The notes: a model not told the origin generated them from the sequence alone. A stretch of 64,000 nt of DNA from Pseudomonas viridiflava (GCF_900583165.1 NZ_UTKY01000085.1:1-64000), one strand, 5' to 3'; shown: positions 25,898-35,500, counted from the stretch's first letter. Made by a program: numbers and translations.

Positions 25898-27202
25898 TTA
25901 GAAGTAATACGGGAATTTCAGGCTGAAGGTAAAATCTGGCGCATCATCGGTCATGCCAATGGCCAGGTTCGGCACAATCGTCAGGTTCGGGGTGGCGGCG
26001 ATGGTCATGCCGACGTTGAAATACCCCGCGTTCGCGTCGCTGGACACCACCGATTGCCAGTCGCCTCCATCAGGCTTGAGCTTGCTCTTGCGCTGGATCA
26101 GGTCGGACACCGAGAACGACATACTCATTTTCTCGTTGAGTGCGAACGCCACGCCAACGCCTAGCTGGAAGCTGTCCCCCAGGCTGACCTTGCCACCGAC
26201 TTTCTGGTTGGCGTTAGAGCTGATGTCGTCAAACGAGTCCTCGAAGTTGTGGGTATAGGACAATGAGCCGAACAACACCGCGGGGTCGAAGGTCTTGACC
26301 AGGGAAATCCCCGGTGTAACCGACCACACGCCATTACCCGTTGGTAAGCTTTCTGGTACGAACAGGCTGTCGTTGTTGGGCGATTCAACCAGCTTGATGC
26401 CGTAGGGTTCCTTGCCTGTCGGCGCTTTGACTCGCACAGAGACCACGGCATCCGGCAGAGTGTCGGTCTCGTCGAGGAACTTGTACGCAATGCCAAAATT
26501 GACATCGCCGATGGTCGGGTCGCGGGTCACCGAGGCTTCCGACGTCGTCGTGCCACTGTTGCCGGCACCGCCCGATTGATAGGTCGATTCGCGATACACC
26601 ACGGGTACGTTGATATCGAACTGCCAACGATTGTCCAGGTTGTAACGCCCGGTGAGGTCCAGGGTCCAGTTATCGGCCTTGATCCGGTCCAGGTTGATAT
26701 TGCCCAGGAAGATCGAGTCCAGTGCCAGAAAGCCGTTGAGGGTCAACTGGCGCGCATCGTAGCGGGCATACGTAATGCCCGTTTCAAAGCTGAACTTGCC
26801 GTCGCCGAAAAAGCCGCTCGCTTCGTTGTACAGGTTGCTCACGCTTTGCGCCGGCGCTGAGTCATCCTTGAGGCTTTGCCCGTATGAACTGCCGCCGCCT
26901 GCACCGCCGGAGGCCGCCGCTGCGCCAACGCCAGGCGCGCCGGCCACGGTGGTACTTTTGTAGAAGTCGGCCGGGGACTTGGCCAGGCGTTTGGGGGCAG
27001 GGGTTGCTGGTTGGTCCTCAACCTGTCGAACGCGTTGCTCCAATACCGCCAGTGCTTTTTGTTGCACTTCGTAGCGCTCTTTGAGCGCCTGAAGTTCCTG
27101 TTTCAGCGTCTCTATGTCGGCGTCCGGCGCGGCATACAACATGGAAGCCGGCAGGAGCGTACTCAAACAAACCACGGCACGTAACGATAAAGATCGATGC
27201 AT
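25898..27202 (-). CDS. fapF: FapF, outer-membrane amyloid secretion channel
   Basis: 434-residue last gene of the fap operon. It has a signal peptide (cleavage near YAAPDADIE), an N-terminal coiled coil (ETLKQELQALKERYEVQQKALAVLEQRV), a Gly/Ser-rich linker and a C-terminal beta-barrel ending KFPYYF with terminal aromatic Phe. FapF forms a trimeric outer-membrane pore exporting FapB, FapC and FapE. I chose the ATG 50 bases after fapE; a TTG touching the fapE stop would put a long polar extension ahead of the signal peptide. Confidence 0.92.
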   Translation of the reverse strand: MHRSLSLRAVVCLSTLLPASMLYAAPDADIETLKQELQALKERYEVQQKALAVLEQRVRQVEDQPATPAPKRLAKSPADFYKSTTVAGAPGVGAAAASGGAGGGSSYGQSLKDDSAPAQSVSNLYNEASGFFGDGKFSFETGITYARYDARQLTLNGFLALDSIFLGNINLDRIKADNWTLDLTGRYNLDNRWQFDINVPVVYRESTYQSGGAGNSGTTTSEASVTRDPTIGDVNFGIAYKFLDETDTLPDAVVSVRVKAPTGKEPYGIKLVESPNNDSLFVPESLPTGNGVWSVTPGISLVKTFDPAVLFGSLSYTHNFEDSFDDISSNANQKVGGKVSLGDSFQLGVGVAFALNEKMSMSFSVSDLIQRKSKLKPDGGDWQSVVSSDANAGYFNVGMTIAATPNLTIVPNLAIGMTDDAPDFTFSLKFPYYF

Positions 27203-27252
27203 GAAGTAAGCCGTCCCATTTCTAATACGTAAGTGTCGTGGCTCAGCGTAGT

Positions 27253-27999
27253 TCAATAACCGACGGTGCGTAGGCCTTTGAGTTGATCCAGATTGAGGCT
27301 GCGGGTGATGTTGCTCAAGTTGTTGTTGCCCATCACTACATTGATTTGGGTGAGGTTGGTAATGGTGTTGAGATCGCCGGTGATCAGCGTGCTCTGGGTG
27401 ACATTACCGCCACCAATTTGTTGAAGCACGCTGCCTTGGTTATTGCCGGCAAGTACGGCCATTTGCAGGCCGCCATTTTTGGCCGAGATGCTGACCTGGC
27501 CTGCGCTGCTGTCACCGGTAATGGTCTGGCCTGCCACCAAGGCCTTGCCGGACTGCACGATATTCGCCCCCGCCAGGCCGTTTTTGGTGACATTGATGTC
27601 CACGCCATTATTGGCTGTGTTGCCATCGCCCGCGGCGCGAACGCTTTGGGTAACACCCTGGCCACTGCCCAGGCCGCCACCGCCGACTACTGTGCCAGTG
27701 CCCGTGTTGGGGGTGGTGCCGTTGCCGGTCGTGCTGGTGGTGGTGACATAAAACTGCGGGGTGACGGTCGAGGAGTTGATCTGCATGTTGGCGCTGCCGG
27801 TGATGCTGTCACCTGCGGAATTGGTCCAGGTGGAGCTCATCACGATGCCAAAACTGATGATCCGCCCGGGCATTACATACCGCCCACGCAGATCGGCCAT
27901 TTCCGCATCCTTGAGTTCGATAGGCTTGAACGCCGATGACGCATAAGCGGGCATTGAGGCTGCCAGGCACATGACCGTCAGCCAACGGAAAGTGTTCAT
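27253..27999 (-). CDS. fapE: FapE, extracellular amyloid-associated protein
   Basis: 248 residues with a signal peptide ending at AYA (about 20). A Gly/Thr-rich middle is followed by Asn/Gln/Gly-rich strands typical of fap fibre proteins (VLAGNNQGSVLQQIGGGNVTQS). FapE is a minor fibre component and part of the secreted set. A strong CAGGAGC site precedes the ATG. It sits between fapD and fapF as in other fap operons. Confidence 0.9.
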   Translation of the reverse strand: MNTFRWLTVMCLAASMPAYASSAFKPIELKDAEMADLRGRYVMPGRIISFGIVMSSTWTNSAGDSITGSANMQINSSTVTPQFYVTTTSTTGNGTTPNTGTGTVVGGGGLGSGQGVTQSVRAAGDGNTANNGVDINVTKNGLAGANIVQSGKALVAGQTITGDSSAGQVSISAKNGGLQMAVLAGNNQGSVLQQIGGGNVTQSTLITGDLNTITNLTQINVVMGNNNLSNITRSLNLDQLKGLRTVGY

Positions 28000-28040
28000 C
28001 GTCTGCTCCTGGAGCGTCCTGCTCCTTATTGCGGCTCTTG

Positions 28041-28718
28041 CTAGAAGAAGTCGCTTTGAATGAAACCGAAGTCCATCAGCTCGCTGTCGCGCACTGGGCT
28101 GAACTCGTTCAGCTGGTTTTTGGCGGTCAATGGCATAGGAGGTTTAAGCAGGGCGTTGGTCTTGTCGTAGCCTTCACCCAGCACGGCGAACACGATGCCG
28201 TTCCAGCCCTTGACGAAGTCGTCCTTCGAGTAGCGCTTGTGGCCCAGCACGGGATCGCCGATGTAGACCCACTCCTTGTCGGCGCGCTGCAGGACAACGA
28301 AGTGCTTGTACCCGCGAATCTCCAGTAGAACCACTACGGGTATTTTTACCGTAGTCAGCACCTCGGGAGTAATCCGGTAGCCTCGTGCGCGCATGCCGAT
28401 GCTTTCGAGGTAGCGCTTCATGTCCAGCATCGAGAAGCCCTGGGTGCGGACCAGTTCCTGGTCGGCGTTTACCAGCATGCCCTTGATGACATGATCCTCA
28501 TCGACATCCATCCAGTAGCCTTGGCGCAAGATGCTTGCCAGGGCCGCAGCACCACAGCTGAAATCGGTTTTCTGTTCCACCAGGTTGGCGAATTTGCGTT
28601 CACGTATGCTTTCGACCTTCTTGTACATCATCCCGCCACCGGGCATGGGGACTGCCACTTGGCCTGCCCAGGTCGGGCCGGTGAGCGATAACAAGAGGAG
28701 GGCGGCTACGAGGTGCAT
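28041..28718 (-). CDS. fapD: FapD, C39-family cysteine protease
   Basis: 225 residues with a signal peptide (LLLLSLTGPTWA). A papain-like C39 peptidase domain has the catalytic Cys in DFSCGAAALASIL, His in YKHFVVL and Asp in IGDPVLGHKRY. Fap systems need FapD for export or processing of the fibre proteins. The ATG after AGCAGG was preferred because it begins the signal peptide directly; the open frame extends 63 bases further toward fapC but that part has no signal-like character. Confidence 0.92.
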   Translation of the reverse strand: MHLVAALLLLSLTGPTWAGQVAVPMPGGGMMYKKVESIRERKFANLVEQKTDFSCGAAALASILRQGYWMDVDEDHVIKGMLVNADQELVRTQGFSMLDMKRYLESIGMRARGYRITPEVLTTVKIPVVVLLEIRGYKHFVVLQRADKEWVYIGDPVLGHKRYSKDDFVKGWNGIVFAVLGEGYDKTNALLKPPMPLTAKNQLNEFSPVRDSELMDFGFIQSDFF

Positions 28719-28739
28719 GATCGTAAAACCTGCTGGACA

Positions 28740-28773
28740 CTGGAAATAGAAAGGGCCTTGTTGCCAAGGCCCT
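28740..28773 (-). terminator. Intra-operon terminator/attenuator between fapC and fapD
   Basis: On the minus strand, GGGCCTTG-GCAA-CAAGGCCC (8-bp perfect stem, 4-base loop) is followed by TTTCTATTTCC, eight bases after the fapC stop. A partial stop here would keep fapC transcripts in excess over fapDEF. Confidence 0.75.
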
Positions 28774-28780
28774 AAGTGCA

Positions 28781-29512
28781 TCAGAACTTGGTGATCGACA
28801 CACCCAGTGCAGCTTGGTTGCCGTTGCCAGCTTGCGACACGGTGCCGGAAACACCGGAGTTGTAGTTGCCCGAGTTGGTCAGGCTGGCGTTGGTGACCAG
28901 CGACGATTTGTTCCAGCCGTGGCCAGTTGTGGCGTTCAAGGTCAGGTTGCCCGAGGAGTTCTGTTGGGCATTGACCGCGGCGCCGCCGGATTTTCCGTCG
29001 TCGGAAGAAGCAATGGCAATGCCTTGGCTGCTTTGGTTGCCAGTGCCGGCTTGAACGCTTGCCAGGCTGACGCCCGAGTTGCTGTTGTTGGAGTTGGTCA
29101 GCGAAGAGTTGGTCTCGTTGCCAATGTTGCCAACGAGGTTGCCGCTGCTGTTTTGGGTGGTGTTGATGGTCGCGAACACTTGATCCGCATCATCCGCCGC
29201 GCCAATGGCAACGTCATGTTTGGCTTGGTTGCCAGTCCCGCTCTGCACGATGCCGCTCGCAACGCCGGTGTTGTGGTTAACCGAATCAGTGGTGGAAGCG
29301 TTGTTTTCGGTTTTGTAATTGAGTGTGCCGTTGCCCGAGCTGTTTTGAGCATCGTTGGCAGTCACTGCCAGCACGGTTGGGGCAGCTGGTTGGCTGCCGC
29401 CGCCGCCGTTGTTACCACCACCACCGTTGCTGCCACCATTTGCTTGTGCGGCAATTGCCATCAGTGCAGTCAGAGCGAAAACCAGTGGTTTCAGAGCCAT
29501 TGTAGGTTTCAT
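28781..29512 (-). CDS. fapC: FapC, major amyloid fibril subunit
   Basis: 243 residues. A signal peptide ends near AAQA; then comes a Gly/Asn-rich N-terminus and three imperfect repeats, each starting NSSGN and ending in Q-x-G-x-GNQ (QSGTGNQ, QAGTGNQ, QAGNGNQ), separated by two variable linkers. These are the R1-R3 amyloid repeats of FapC, which polymerises extracellularly into biofilm fibres. AAGGAG lies eight bases upstream of the ATG. Ala/Asn/Gly/Ser/Thr-rich composition; no cysteine. Confidence 0.94.
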   Translation of the reverse strand: MKPTMALKPLVFALTALMAIAAQANGGSNGGGGNNGGGGSQPAAPTVLAVTANDAQNSSGNGTLNYKTENNASTTDSVNHNTGVASGIVQSGTGNQAKHDVAIGAADDADQVFATINTTQNSSGNLVGNIGNETNSSLTNSNNSNSGVSLASVQAGTGNQSSQGIAIASSDDGKSGGAAVNAQQNSSGNLTLNATTGHGWNKSSLVTNASLTNSGNYNSGVSGTVSQAGNGNQAALGVSITKF

Positions 29513-29580
29513 GGTGTATCTCCTTGCTTCTAATTAGTTGGTTAAGTGTTGGTACGGTCCAGCTATTGACTCAGCCTTGA

Positions 29581-30147
29581 TCAGTTGAGTCGTAAGTTCA
29601 GGGTGTTAGCCACTCGGTTCCCCACCCCGGCGCTCTGATTGACCTGTACCACTCCACGGCTGCCGGTGAAGGCCTGGTCGCTGGTAACGACCTGGCGGCT
29701 GCCAGTGGTAGGGGTCAATCCTGAGTCGGTTGCAAGCGCAACGTTCTGTTGCGACATGACGCTGTCGTCGATTCCCTGCGGCCCAGCGCTGACGCTGATT
29801 CGCACGGCATTGATCATCTGGTTTTGGGCCCCGGCCGACTGGTTGATGCTCAGTACGCCGTTGCCATTTGTGAATGAGTTGCCTTGGATCGCCGCCTTGG
29901 CGTTCAAGGAACGGTCAGCGGGAGCGCCGCTGATGTGTTGGGTCACAGCACTGTTGGCCTGGGCATTTTTGCCAACGGCAATAACAACGTTATTGCTCTG
30001 CTGGTTCTGATCGCCGCCTGCCTGGTTGACCGAGGCCAGACCGTTGTACTGTTTGCCCGAATTGTTGATGGTTGCGGTGTTGGTGCTGCTGTCGGCCATC
30101 GCGGCCCCGCAACCCAAGAGTGCAAGAAGCAGCCAGGATCGATTCAT
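29581..30147 (-). CDS. fapB: FapB, minor amyloid subunit / nucleator
   Basis: 188 residues with a signal peptide (cleavage near AMADSS). The mature part is Asn/Gln/Ser-rich with repeats resembling FapC: NQAGGDQNQQSNNVV, NQSAGAQNQMINAV and NQSAGVGNRVANTL. FapB is thought to nucleate FapC fibres. Its ATG lies one base after the fapA stop, with a purine-rich GCAGGGGGGCG site inside fapA, so the two are coupled. Confidence 0.92.
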   Translation of the reverse strand: MNRSWLLLALLGCGAAMADSSTNTATINNSGKQYNGLASVNQAGGDQNQQSNNVVIAVGKNAQANSAVTQHISGAPADRSLNAKAAIQGNSFTNGNGVLSINQSAGAQNQMINAVRISVSAGPQGIDDSVMSQQNVALATDSGLTPTTGSRQVVTSDQAFTGSRGVVQVNQSAGVGNRVANTLNLRLN

Positions 30148-30148
30148 T

Positions 30149-30598
30149 TCAACGCCCCCCTGCCATATTGCCGATGTTGTTCAGAGGCGCGAGACCGCTG
30201 GACAAGGCACTATTGATCGTGCCGGAGAGGCTGCCGCCACCGCTATGGCCTGCTGCACTGCCTGCACCCAGGCCAATGCCGCCGCCGTTGTTGTCCAAGC
30301 CGGGAAGATTCCCGCCGGGCAGGATGCTGCGGCTGATGTTGGCGCCACTGCTGATACCGGCGATATCGTTATCGTTGAGTTCCATGCTGGTCGCCCGATA
30401 GACCTGGGCGGATGGATTGGCATTGGCGGTAGTAGGGTTGGGATCGGTGCCAGCAGTTCGGCCCCACATATGGCCACGAACTGCGCGGTCAATCACGATC
30501 ACACCGTCACCTGCCGCGAGCACTGGAAGGCTCACGCTGGTACTCAGTACACAGCTGATCAGGAGGAGGCTCAAAGAACCACGAGTGTGAGTGACCAC
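30149..30598 (-). CDS. fapA: FapA, periplasmic fap chaperone
   Basis: 149 residues. A signal peptide (LSLLLISCVLSTSVSLPVLAAG) is followed by a low-complexity Gly/Asn/Ser-rich mature part with no enzymatic motif, as for FapA, which controls the fibre ratio of FapB and FapC. I assign a GTG start with AAGGA eight bases upstream; no ATG precedes the signal peptide. First gene of fapABCDEF. Confidence 0.87.
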   Translation of the reverse strand: MVTHTRGSLSLLLISCVLSTSVSLPVLAAGDGVIVIDRAVRGHMWGRTAGTDPNPTTANANPSAQVYRATSMELNDNDIAGISSGANISRSILPGGNLPGLDNNGGGIGLGAGSAAGHSGGGSLSGTINSALSSGLAPLNNIGNMAGGR

Positions 30599-30615
30599 GG
30601 CAATATTCCTTATTC

Positions 30616-30641
30616 GTAACGCTGACCCTAAACAGCGTTAC
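30616..30641 (-). promoter_or_regulatory. Stem-loop at the 5' end of the fap mRNA
   Basis: Perfect 9-bp inverted repeat GTAACGCTG/CAGCGTTAC with an 8-base loop. It starts at the predicted sigma-54 transcription start (about 30640) and ends eight bases before the fapA AAGGA site. A 5'-terminal hairpin could stabilise the mRNA or be a binding site. Confidence 0.55.
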
Positions 30642-30650
30642 AAGGGATAG

Positions 30651-30667
30651 AGCAGAAGGCGTGCCGC
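30651..30667 (-). promoter_or_regulatory. Sigma-54 (-24/-12) promoter for fapABCDEF
   Basis: The minus strand reads CGGCACGCCTTCTGCT, matching the consensus TGGCACG-N4-TTGCW with two mismatches and keeping the invariant GG-N10-GC spacing. Predicted start near 30640, giving a leader of about 42 bases. A sigma-54 activator gene lies at the other end of the operon. Confidence 0.65.
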
Positions 30668-31110
30668 TTTTTAATTGTTGTGTTAATTCAATGGGTTACT
30701 GTTTAGTTGAGGCAAAGTGATGGCAGGCCTGTATCAAGACTGAGACAACGCCCTCTGTACCGCCACCGTGCCAGCCACAGCGCAAACGATTCACTCGGGT
30801 GTATCACCGTTGTAACAACCCACGTGACAAAACGATGAAGCACCACACCATGGGCGATGCAGGGCAGGTGAGTGTAAAAAAAATGGACATTTTGGGCGCA
30901 CAGCAGGGCGGAACCCTAAGCAGCCGTTACCTAAATAATGGATATGCACTGTGCCCAAACGCTTTTAGCGCCTGACACTCTGCAATCGGGGGAAAGTCGA
31001 ATCGTCGCACCGCCCCTCCCACATTTGGATTGATCTACACCTGAGAGAACGCGCTCGTCTGTCGGGCCGTCACGGGAGCAAGTTCCCTCGCTAGAGGTGC
31101 AGTAGAAGGC
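30668..31110. other. Long intergenic region upstream of fap and after the FecR-like gene
   Basis: Over 400 bases without a convincing gene. The fap-proximal part is AT-rich and could hold activator sites. The distal part holds a solo variant REP element (30985-31028). The rest shows nothing I can name. Confidence 0.5.
30985..31028. repeat. Variant REP element with 16-base insert
   Basis: Half of a GTGGGAGGGG-type REP palindrome in which TCGAATCGTCGCACCG sits between the GGGGGAAAG and CCCCTCCCACA arms. The same 16-base insert occurs in the REPIN at 45520-45628. Confidence 0.7.
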
Positions 31111-32106
31111 TCAGCTTTTAGGGGTTTTACGCGGGATGGCGTTGAGTACCGGATTGCCTTCCTGGTTGCGGGTCAGGTAGACCGGCAAAACCTTGGGCAA
31201 GGAGGGAATGAGGTTATTGACCTCAGTGATGTTGTAGACACCGCCAATGCGAATCGCACCGGTGCTGGCATCCGCCAACATCACCGGTTTACTCAGGTAA
31301 CGGTTGATCAACGGCAACGCATCGGCCAGCGCCAGGTTATCGAGGATCAGCTTACCCTGGCGCCAGGCCAAGGCAGTATCGTCGGGCTTAATGGCCTGCA
31401 CACGCGGCGTGGCATCACCCTGGTGGTAGGTGGCCGACATCCCTGGGGTCAGCGGCACGCTGCCATGCACGGTGTCGCTGGAAATTTGCACCGAGCCTTC
31501 GAGCAGCATCACCCGCACTTGGTCTTCATATTTCCAGACATTGAATTGAGTACCGGTGACCCGCACCTGGCCTGCCCCGGCGCGCACGATAAACGGGTGT
31601 GCACTGTTGTGACTGACTTTAAAGAATGCCTCGCCTTTTTTTAGCGTGACGCGGCGCTGATCTTTGTAATTGCTGTAGACCAACTCGGTGCCGAGGTTAA
31701 GTTCAACCTGGGTACCATCGCTCAAGGTGACCTGGCGCAGGCCGCTGGTGGCGTCGAAGCGTTCATAGGCGTTTGGCAACCAGCCAGCCTCCCAACCCGT
31801 GAACGCGGCCAGCGGCAGTGCAACCAGGCAGACAGCTGCAGCTACCGCGTAGGTGCGCACCCGGCGCCGGGGTTTGAACGGCACCACCGCAGGAGCAGGT
31901 TCATTGCGCGGCAGATGATCGGCAACGTCCCAGATCTCCAGCATGGCGGCATATTCAAAAGCGTGCAGCGGATGGGCGTTGTGCCACATTTCAAAAGCAG
32001 TGCGCTCGCCAACCGTGCAATCGTGTGCGTGCAACCGCATGCACCAATGCGCGGCGGCGTCGGTGATGGCGTCATATTCGGCTTCTGAAAGGGACTTTTC
32101 GCTCAT
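31111..32106 (-). CDS. FecR-family anti-sigma-like regulator, orphan
   Basis: 331 residues. The N-terminal DUF4880-like helical region (DAITDAAAHWCMRLHAHDCT, EFTAFEMW-like W-rich core) would bind an ECF sigma factor. One transmembrane helix (YAVAAAVCLVALPLAAFTGW) precedes the periplasmic FecR beta domain (VTLSDGTQVELN, KGEAFFKVSHN, VTGTQFNV, LLEGSVQI). FecR proteins relay a TonB-receptor signal to a FecI-type sigma factor, but no fecI or fecA gene is adjacent. The start ATG follows CAGGATG; the alternative start seven codons earlier is less likely. Divergent from the PepSY gene. Confidence 0.85.
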   Translation of the reverse strand: MSEKSLSEAEYDAITDAAAHWCMRLHAHDCTVGERTAFEMWHNAHPLHAFEYAAMLEIWDVADHLPRNEPAPAVVPFKPRRRVRTYAVAAAVCLVALPLAAFTGWEAGWLPNAYERFDATSGLRQVTLSDGTQVELNLGTELVYSNYKDQRRVTLKKGEAFFKVSHNSAHPFIVRAGAGQVRVTGTQFNVWKYEDQVRVMLLEGSVQISSDTVHGSVPLTPGMSATYHQGDATPRVQAIKPDDTALAWRQGKLILDNLALADALPLINRYLSKPVMLADASTGAIRIGGVYNITEVNNLIPSLPKVLPVYLTRNQEGNPVLNAIPRKTPKS

Positions 32107-32248
32107 TAATTCATCCTGATTTCGCACATTCTAACCTCCGACAGCGGACGGCGAGAACAACCATCATGGCAATTGCGCATCAATTGGAACTTATTCTCGT
32201 TTGTAGGCACCTAAAAAACTCAGGACATTCCCACAACGGAGAACGAAA

Positions 32249-32518
32249 ATGCTGAAGAAAACCTTAGTCGCCCTCTGTGCTACCAGTGCACTGCTCAGCG
32301 CAGGCGCCGCCCTGGCTGATAAACCCGGTGCAGGCTGGATTCCCATTGAAAAAGCCATCGAAGTGGCTAAAACCAAGGCCGGGTATGTCGAGGTTTACGC
32401 CGCCGAGGCGGACGACAACGGCTATTGGGAAGTCAAAGGCCGCAAGTCTGACGGTACTGTCTATGAGGCGCGTATCGATGGTGCCTCTGGCAATATCCTG
32501 CGCGACCAGAAAGATTGA
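32249..32518 (+). CDS. PepSY domain-containing periplasmic protein
   Basis: 89 residues. A signal peptide (LVALCATSALLSAGAALA) is followed by one PepSY domain: IPIEKAIEVAKTKAGYVEV then YWEVKGRKSDGTVYEARID and a GNIL ending. PepSY domains are small periplasmic or extracellular modules often linked to protease inhibition or signalling. GGAGAACGAAA precedes the ATG. It is convergent with the metalloprotease-type toxin gene, with 20 bases between stops. Confidence 0.88.
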   Translation: MLKKTLVALCATSALLSAGAALADKPGAGWIPIEKAIEVAKTKAGYVEVYAAEADDNGYWEVKGRKSDGTVYEARIDGASGNILRDQKD

Positions 32519-32528
32519 TACACCCTTC

Positions 32529-32548
32529 GGGGGCCTGGTCAGGCCCCC
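32529..32548. terminator. GC-rich hairpin between convergent genes
   Basis: Perfect 9-bp stem GGGGGCCTG/CAGGCCCCC with a 2-base loop. It overlaps the toxin gene's stop codon. There is no T-tract, so termination may be weak. Confidence 0.5.
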
Positions 32549-35500
32549 GGATCCAATTGCCTTCCCAAGTGCGTAATCAGAAATGTCACCGAGTCGGCGT
32601 TGGCCAGGATGATATCTATCCGGCGGTCTGCATCGCTCATGAACGTTTGCCTGGCCTCCATCAGTGTCCTGGCGCCTGTGAGGTGAAGCACTTTGTCGCG
32701 CACTTTGGTCGACCCTGTCTTGCCGAAGTCCTCCCAGCGCTGCGCCAGATCATCCCACGTCTTGAACAGCATGGTAGCGGGCGTGAGCACCGAAAGCGCA
32801 GTACTTTGCAAGTTGGAAAGGCTTGTGTGCTTGCGCAGGCCTTCAGCCGTACCGCGCTGAATAAGGTCCACAAACGGTCGCATGGAGTCCAGGTAAGCGA
32901 AGTCTTCGGTCTTTGACACGTAGTGGCTGATTTCATGAATCAAGGTGGCGGCTCGCGCATGATCCTCAAGGTCGAACGGCGCGTTGAGATGACTCTGATA
33001 GTCCAGCATGCCGGTATGGAAGAAGGGCGCCAGCAGATAGATTTTTTGTTCGACGTCCTCCGGAATGGTAAACGCGACGGCATGATCTTCGTTCCAGCGC
33101 GCGTGGCCACAGACAAATCGGTTTGAGTCCAGGCTGAGCAGGTCGTGCTGGGTCATCCCCTCAAGGATCTCGATGACTCGGTTTTGTATTTTCTTGACCT
33201 GATCGGGGGTGAGCGTGAGTACGCCGAACATTTCGCTCAGGAAACGACCGACCCTGGAGTCCGGGTCGCGCTGCTTTTCGAACTGTGTGAAGTTGCGCAG
33301 GCAGGTATTGATGTAAAAAAGCGCGACATTCAGCGCCCGGTCAATGGCAAATCCTCTGTCTGCATTCAACCCGCGAATGGCCGGCAACCCAACGGCCTCA
33401 ATATTGATGAAATCGCGCTCTGTTCTCCGGGTGACCAGCCTTCCCCGGTAGCGAGACAAGGTCGGCCCGAAACGCGGTTCGCGCTCGGCCAGGTCCAATA
33501 CCCATTGACCCTCGGCATTGCGTTCGACATAGGGCCCCAGCTCTCCGGCAAGGTTCACACGCCAGTAGCTACCGCTCCTTGCGACTGGGTAGACCCGGCC
33601 CGCCACAGGCACATAGCGGCGGTTATGGGCTTGCTGGGTGTAGACATGGCTGGTCGAACCCAATTGCAGGTCTGTCAATGCCACGCTCATGTCCTCGAAG
33701 CGTCGCAGCCCCGTGCGCAGGGGGGCGGTCATATCCAGTGTGTCAGCCGTGGTGGCAGGCATAGGGCCTTCCGGGGTCTTGGAAGACGTACTCGCGTTAA
33801 CTTCAGCGGCAGGTGTCAACCACGCGTCCAGCTCTTTACGCAGGGAAGCCAGCGTCGCAATACCGTGGATAAAGGTGCGCAGGCCTTTACCGAAATGTTG
33901 CGCCTGCAAGTGCTCAGCGGAGGCTGCGAACAGCTTGAAGCCGCGCCAGACCACCAACGGAAATTTGAGCTTGCCGGCAATAAACTCCAACGCCATGGGG
34001 ATGCCTTGGCCTAACAGGCGGGTAATGCCGTCCCACGCATGCTTGCCATCCTTGTCGAACTGGCGACCGAGCATTTTTATCATCTGTTCGGCATTGTCAT
34101 GGAACAGATGGTGCAGAATGTTGCCCCTGATCGGGCTCGAGTCCATGTGAATATTTTCTTCTTCTTCTTCTTCTTCTTTCTCAGGGTGTGGGGGTTGCTT
34201 GAACAGATCAAGGAATGTCGCCTGATCGGGGTCGGCTAACTGAGAAAGGATCCACGCCTGCAGCGGGCCAGGCGTGTTGATTTGATCCAGCAATTTCTCC
34301 TCGGTGTCATATTCCTTCAAGACGCTGAACGGGGCATAGGGCGCATAGAGCACCACTGGAGCGTTCTTCTTTGCCCTGTGGCCTATTACATAAACACCGA
34401 GCACTTTCGCCGGCGTTGCGCCGGTTGTGGCGATCAGCTCCAAGGGCCGGATCATCGCCGTGGCGCCGCTGACAGCGTCCCTGGCAACCGCGTCCGGCAT
34501 ATCGAAGATTTGCTGGATAAACCCCCAGGCAGATTCACTCAGGCGCTCTTCAAGTCTTTCCTCATGTCCCAGGCGCAACACCTGCCAGGGTAGCTGCTTG
34601 CAAAATAATTCACGGCGCTGGCGGGCATCGTCGGTGTCGGCCGTCAAGTGGGTGCTGAGCAGGTCGCGCAGGGACTTGCCGAGGTCCAGCTGGCGTACCA
34701 GTTGTACAATTGCACTGCCGTCCAGTGCTGCTGGCAGGGGCGTTGTGCCGCGTGCTTCAGGCATGAGGTCGTCGGGCTGCAAGTCGGGCAAATGGCTCAG
34801 GGCAAATTCAACCAGGCTTTGCGCCGGTCTGTTGAGAGCAGCCCGCGCCGGGATCAGGATGTCCTGCGGGGCCAGGCTGGCGTCCGGGAACCGCTTGCTC
34901 AGCAGGGTCGTCAAAGCGTCGGTTACGTGTTGGCTCAAGGTCGGCAGGCTGTGCAGGTAGTCCTGGTCATCCGGGGCGCTGAGGCGATACTGCTCAAGCA
35001 ATTCGGCATGCAGCAGTTGGTCCTTCACCGAGGCCATTCCCAGCCACGCAGGCAGGCCCTGTTGCTGAATGATGGCGCTGGCTATGGCCTTGGCTCTGCC
35101 GATATTCGAAGGCGCCAAGCGGCCCATCTCATCATCCAGGCGGTCCTGCAGCGTTGTCGGGCCCAGCGGCTGGGCGAGCCAGTAGTCGATGGTCTCCAGA
35201 TGGTGCCCGAAATAACTGTGTTGGCGGTTCATCAGAAAATGTTCATCGATGCGCCGCAAGGGGCCGAGCTGGTAGGTCTGATGAGGCGCGCGAAGATCGA
35301 TGGGCAAGTTTTGCAACAGTGCGGTGCGTTGTTCGGACTGCTCCAGTCGCCGTTCAAGCGTATTGCGCAGGCCGGTCAGCGAGGTGAACGGTTCATGCCC
35401 GTGTTGAGGCGTCCACAGTACGGCCGCGCCTGATCGATCGGGGTCGAGGCCGCCGCGTTCGGTCAACACAAAGCAACTGGCGAGGGGGTGGGGTGTCTTG

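Noticed and set aside
28029..30619. Plus-strand ORFs opposite the fap genes
   Set aside because: All lie antisense to a fully explained operon with signal peptides and repeat architecture on the minus strand.
33145..34014. 289-codon plus-strand ORF within the metalloprotease toxin gene
   Set aside because: Antisense shadow; translation is Gln/Arg/Gly-rich without motif.
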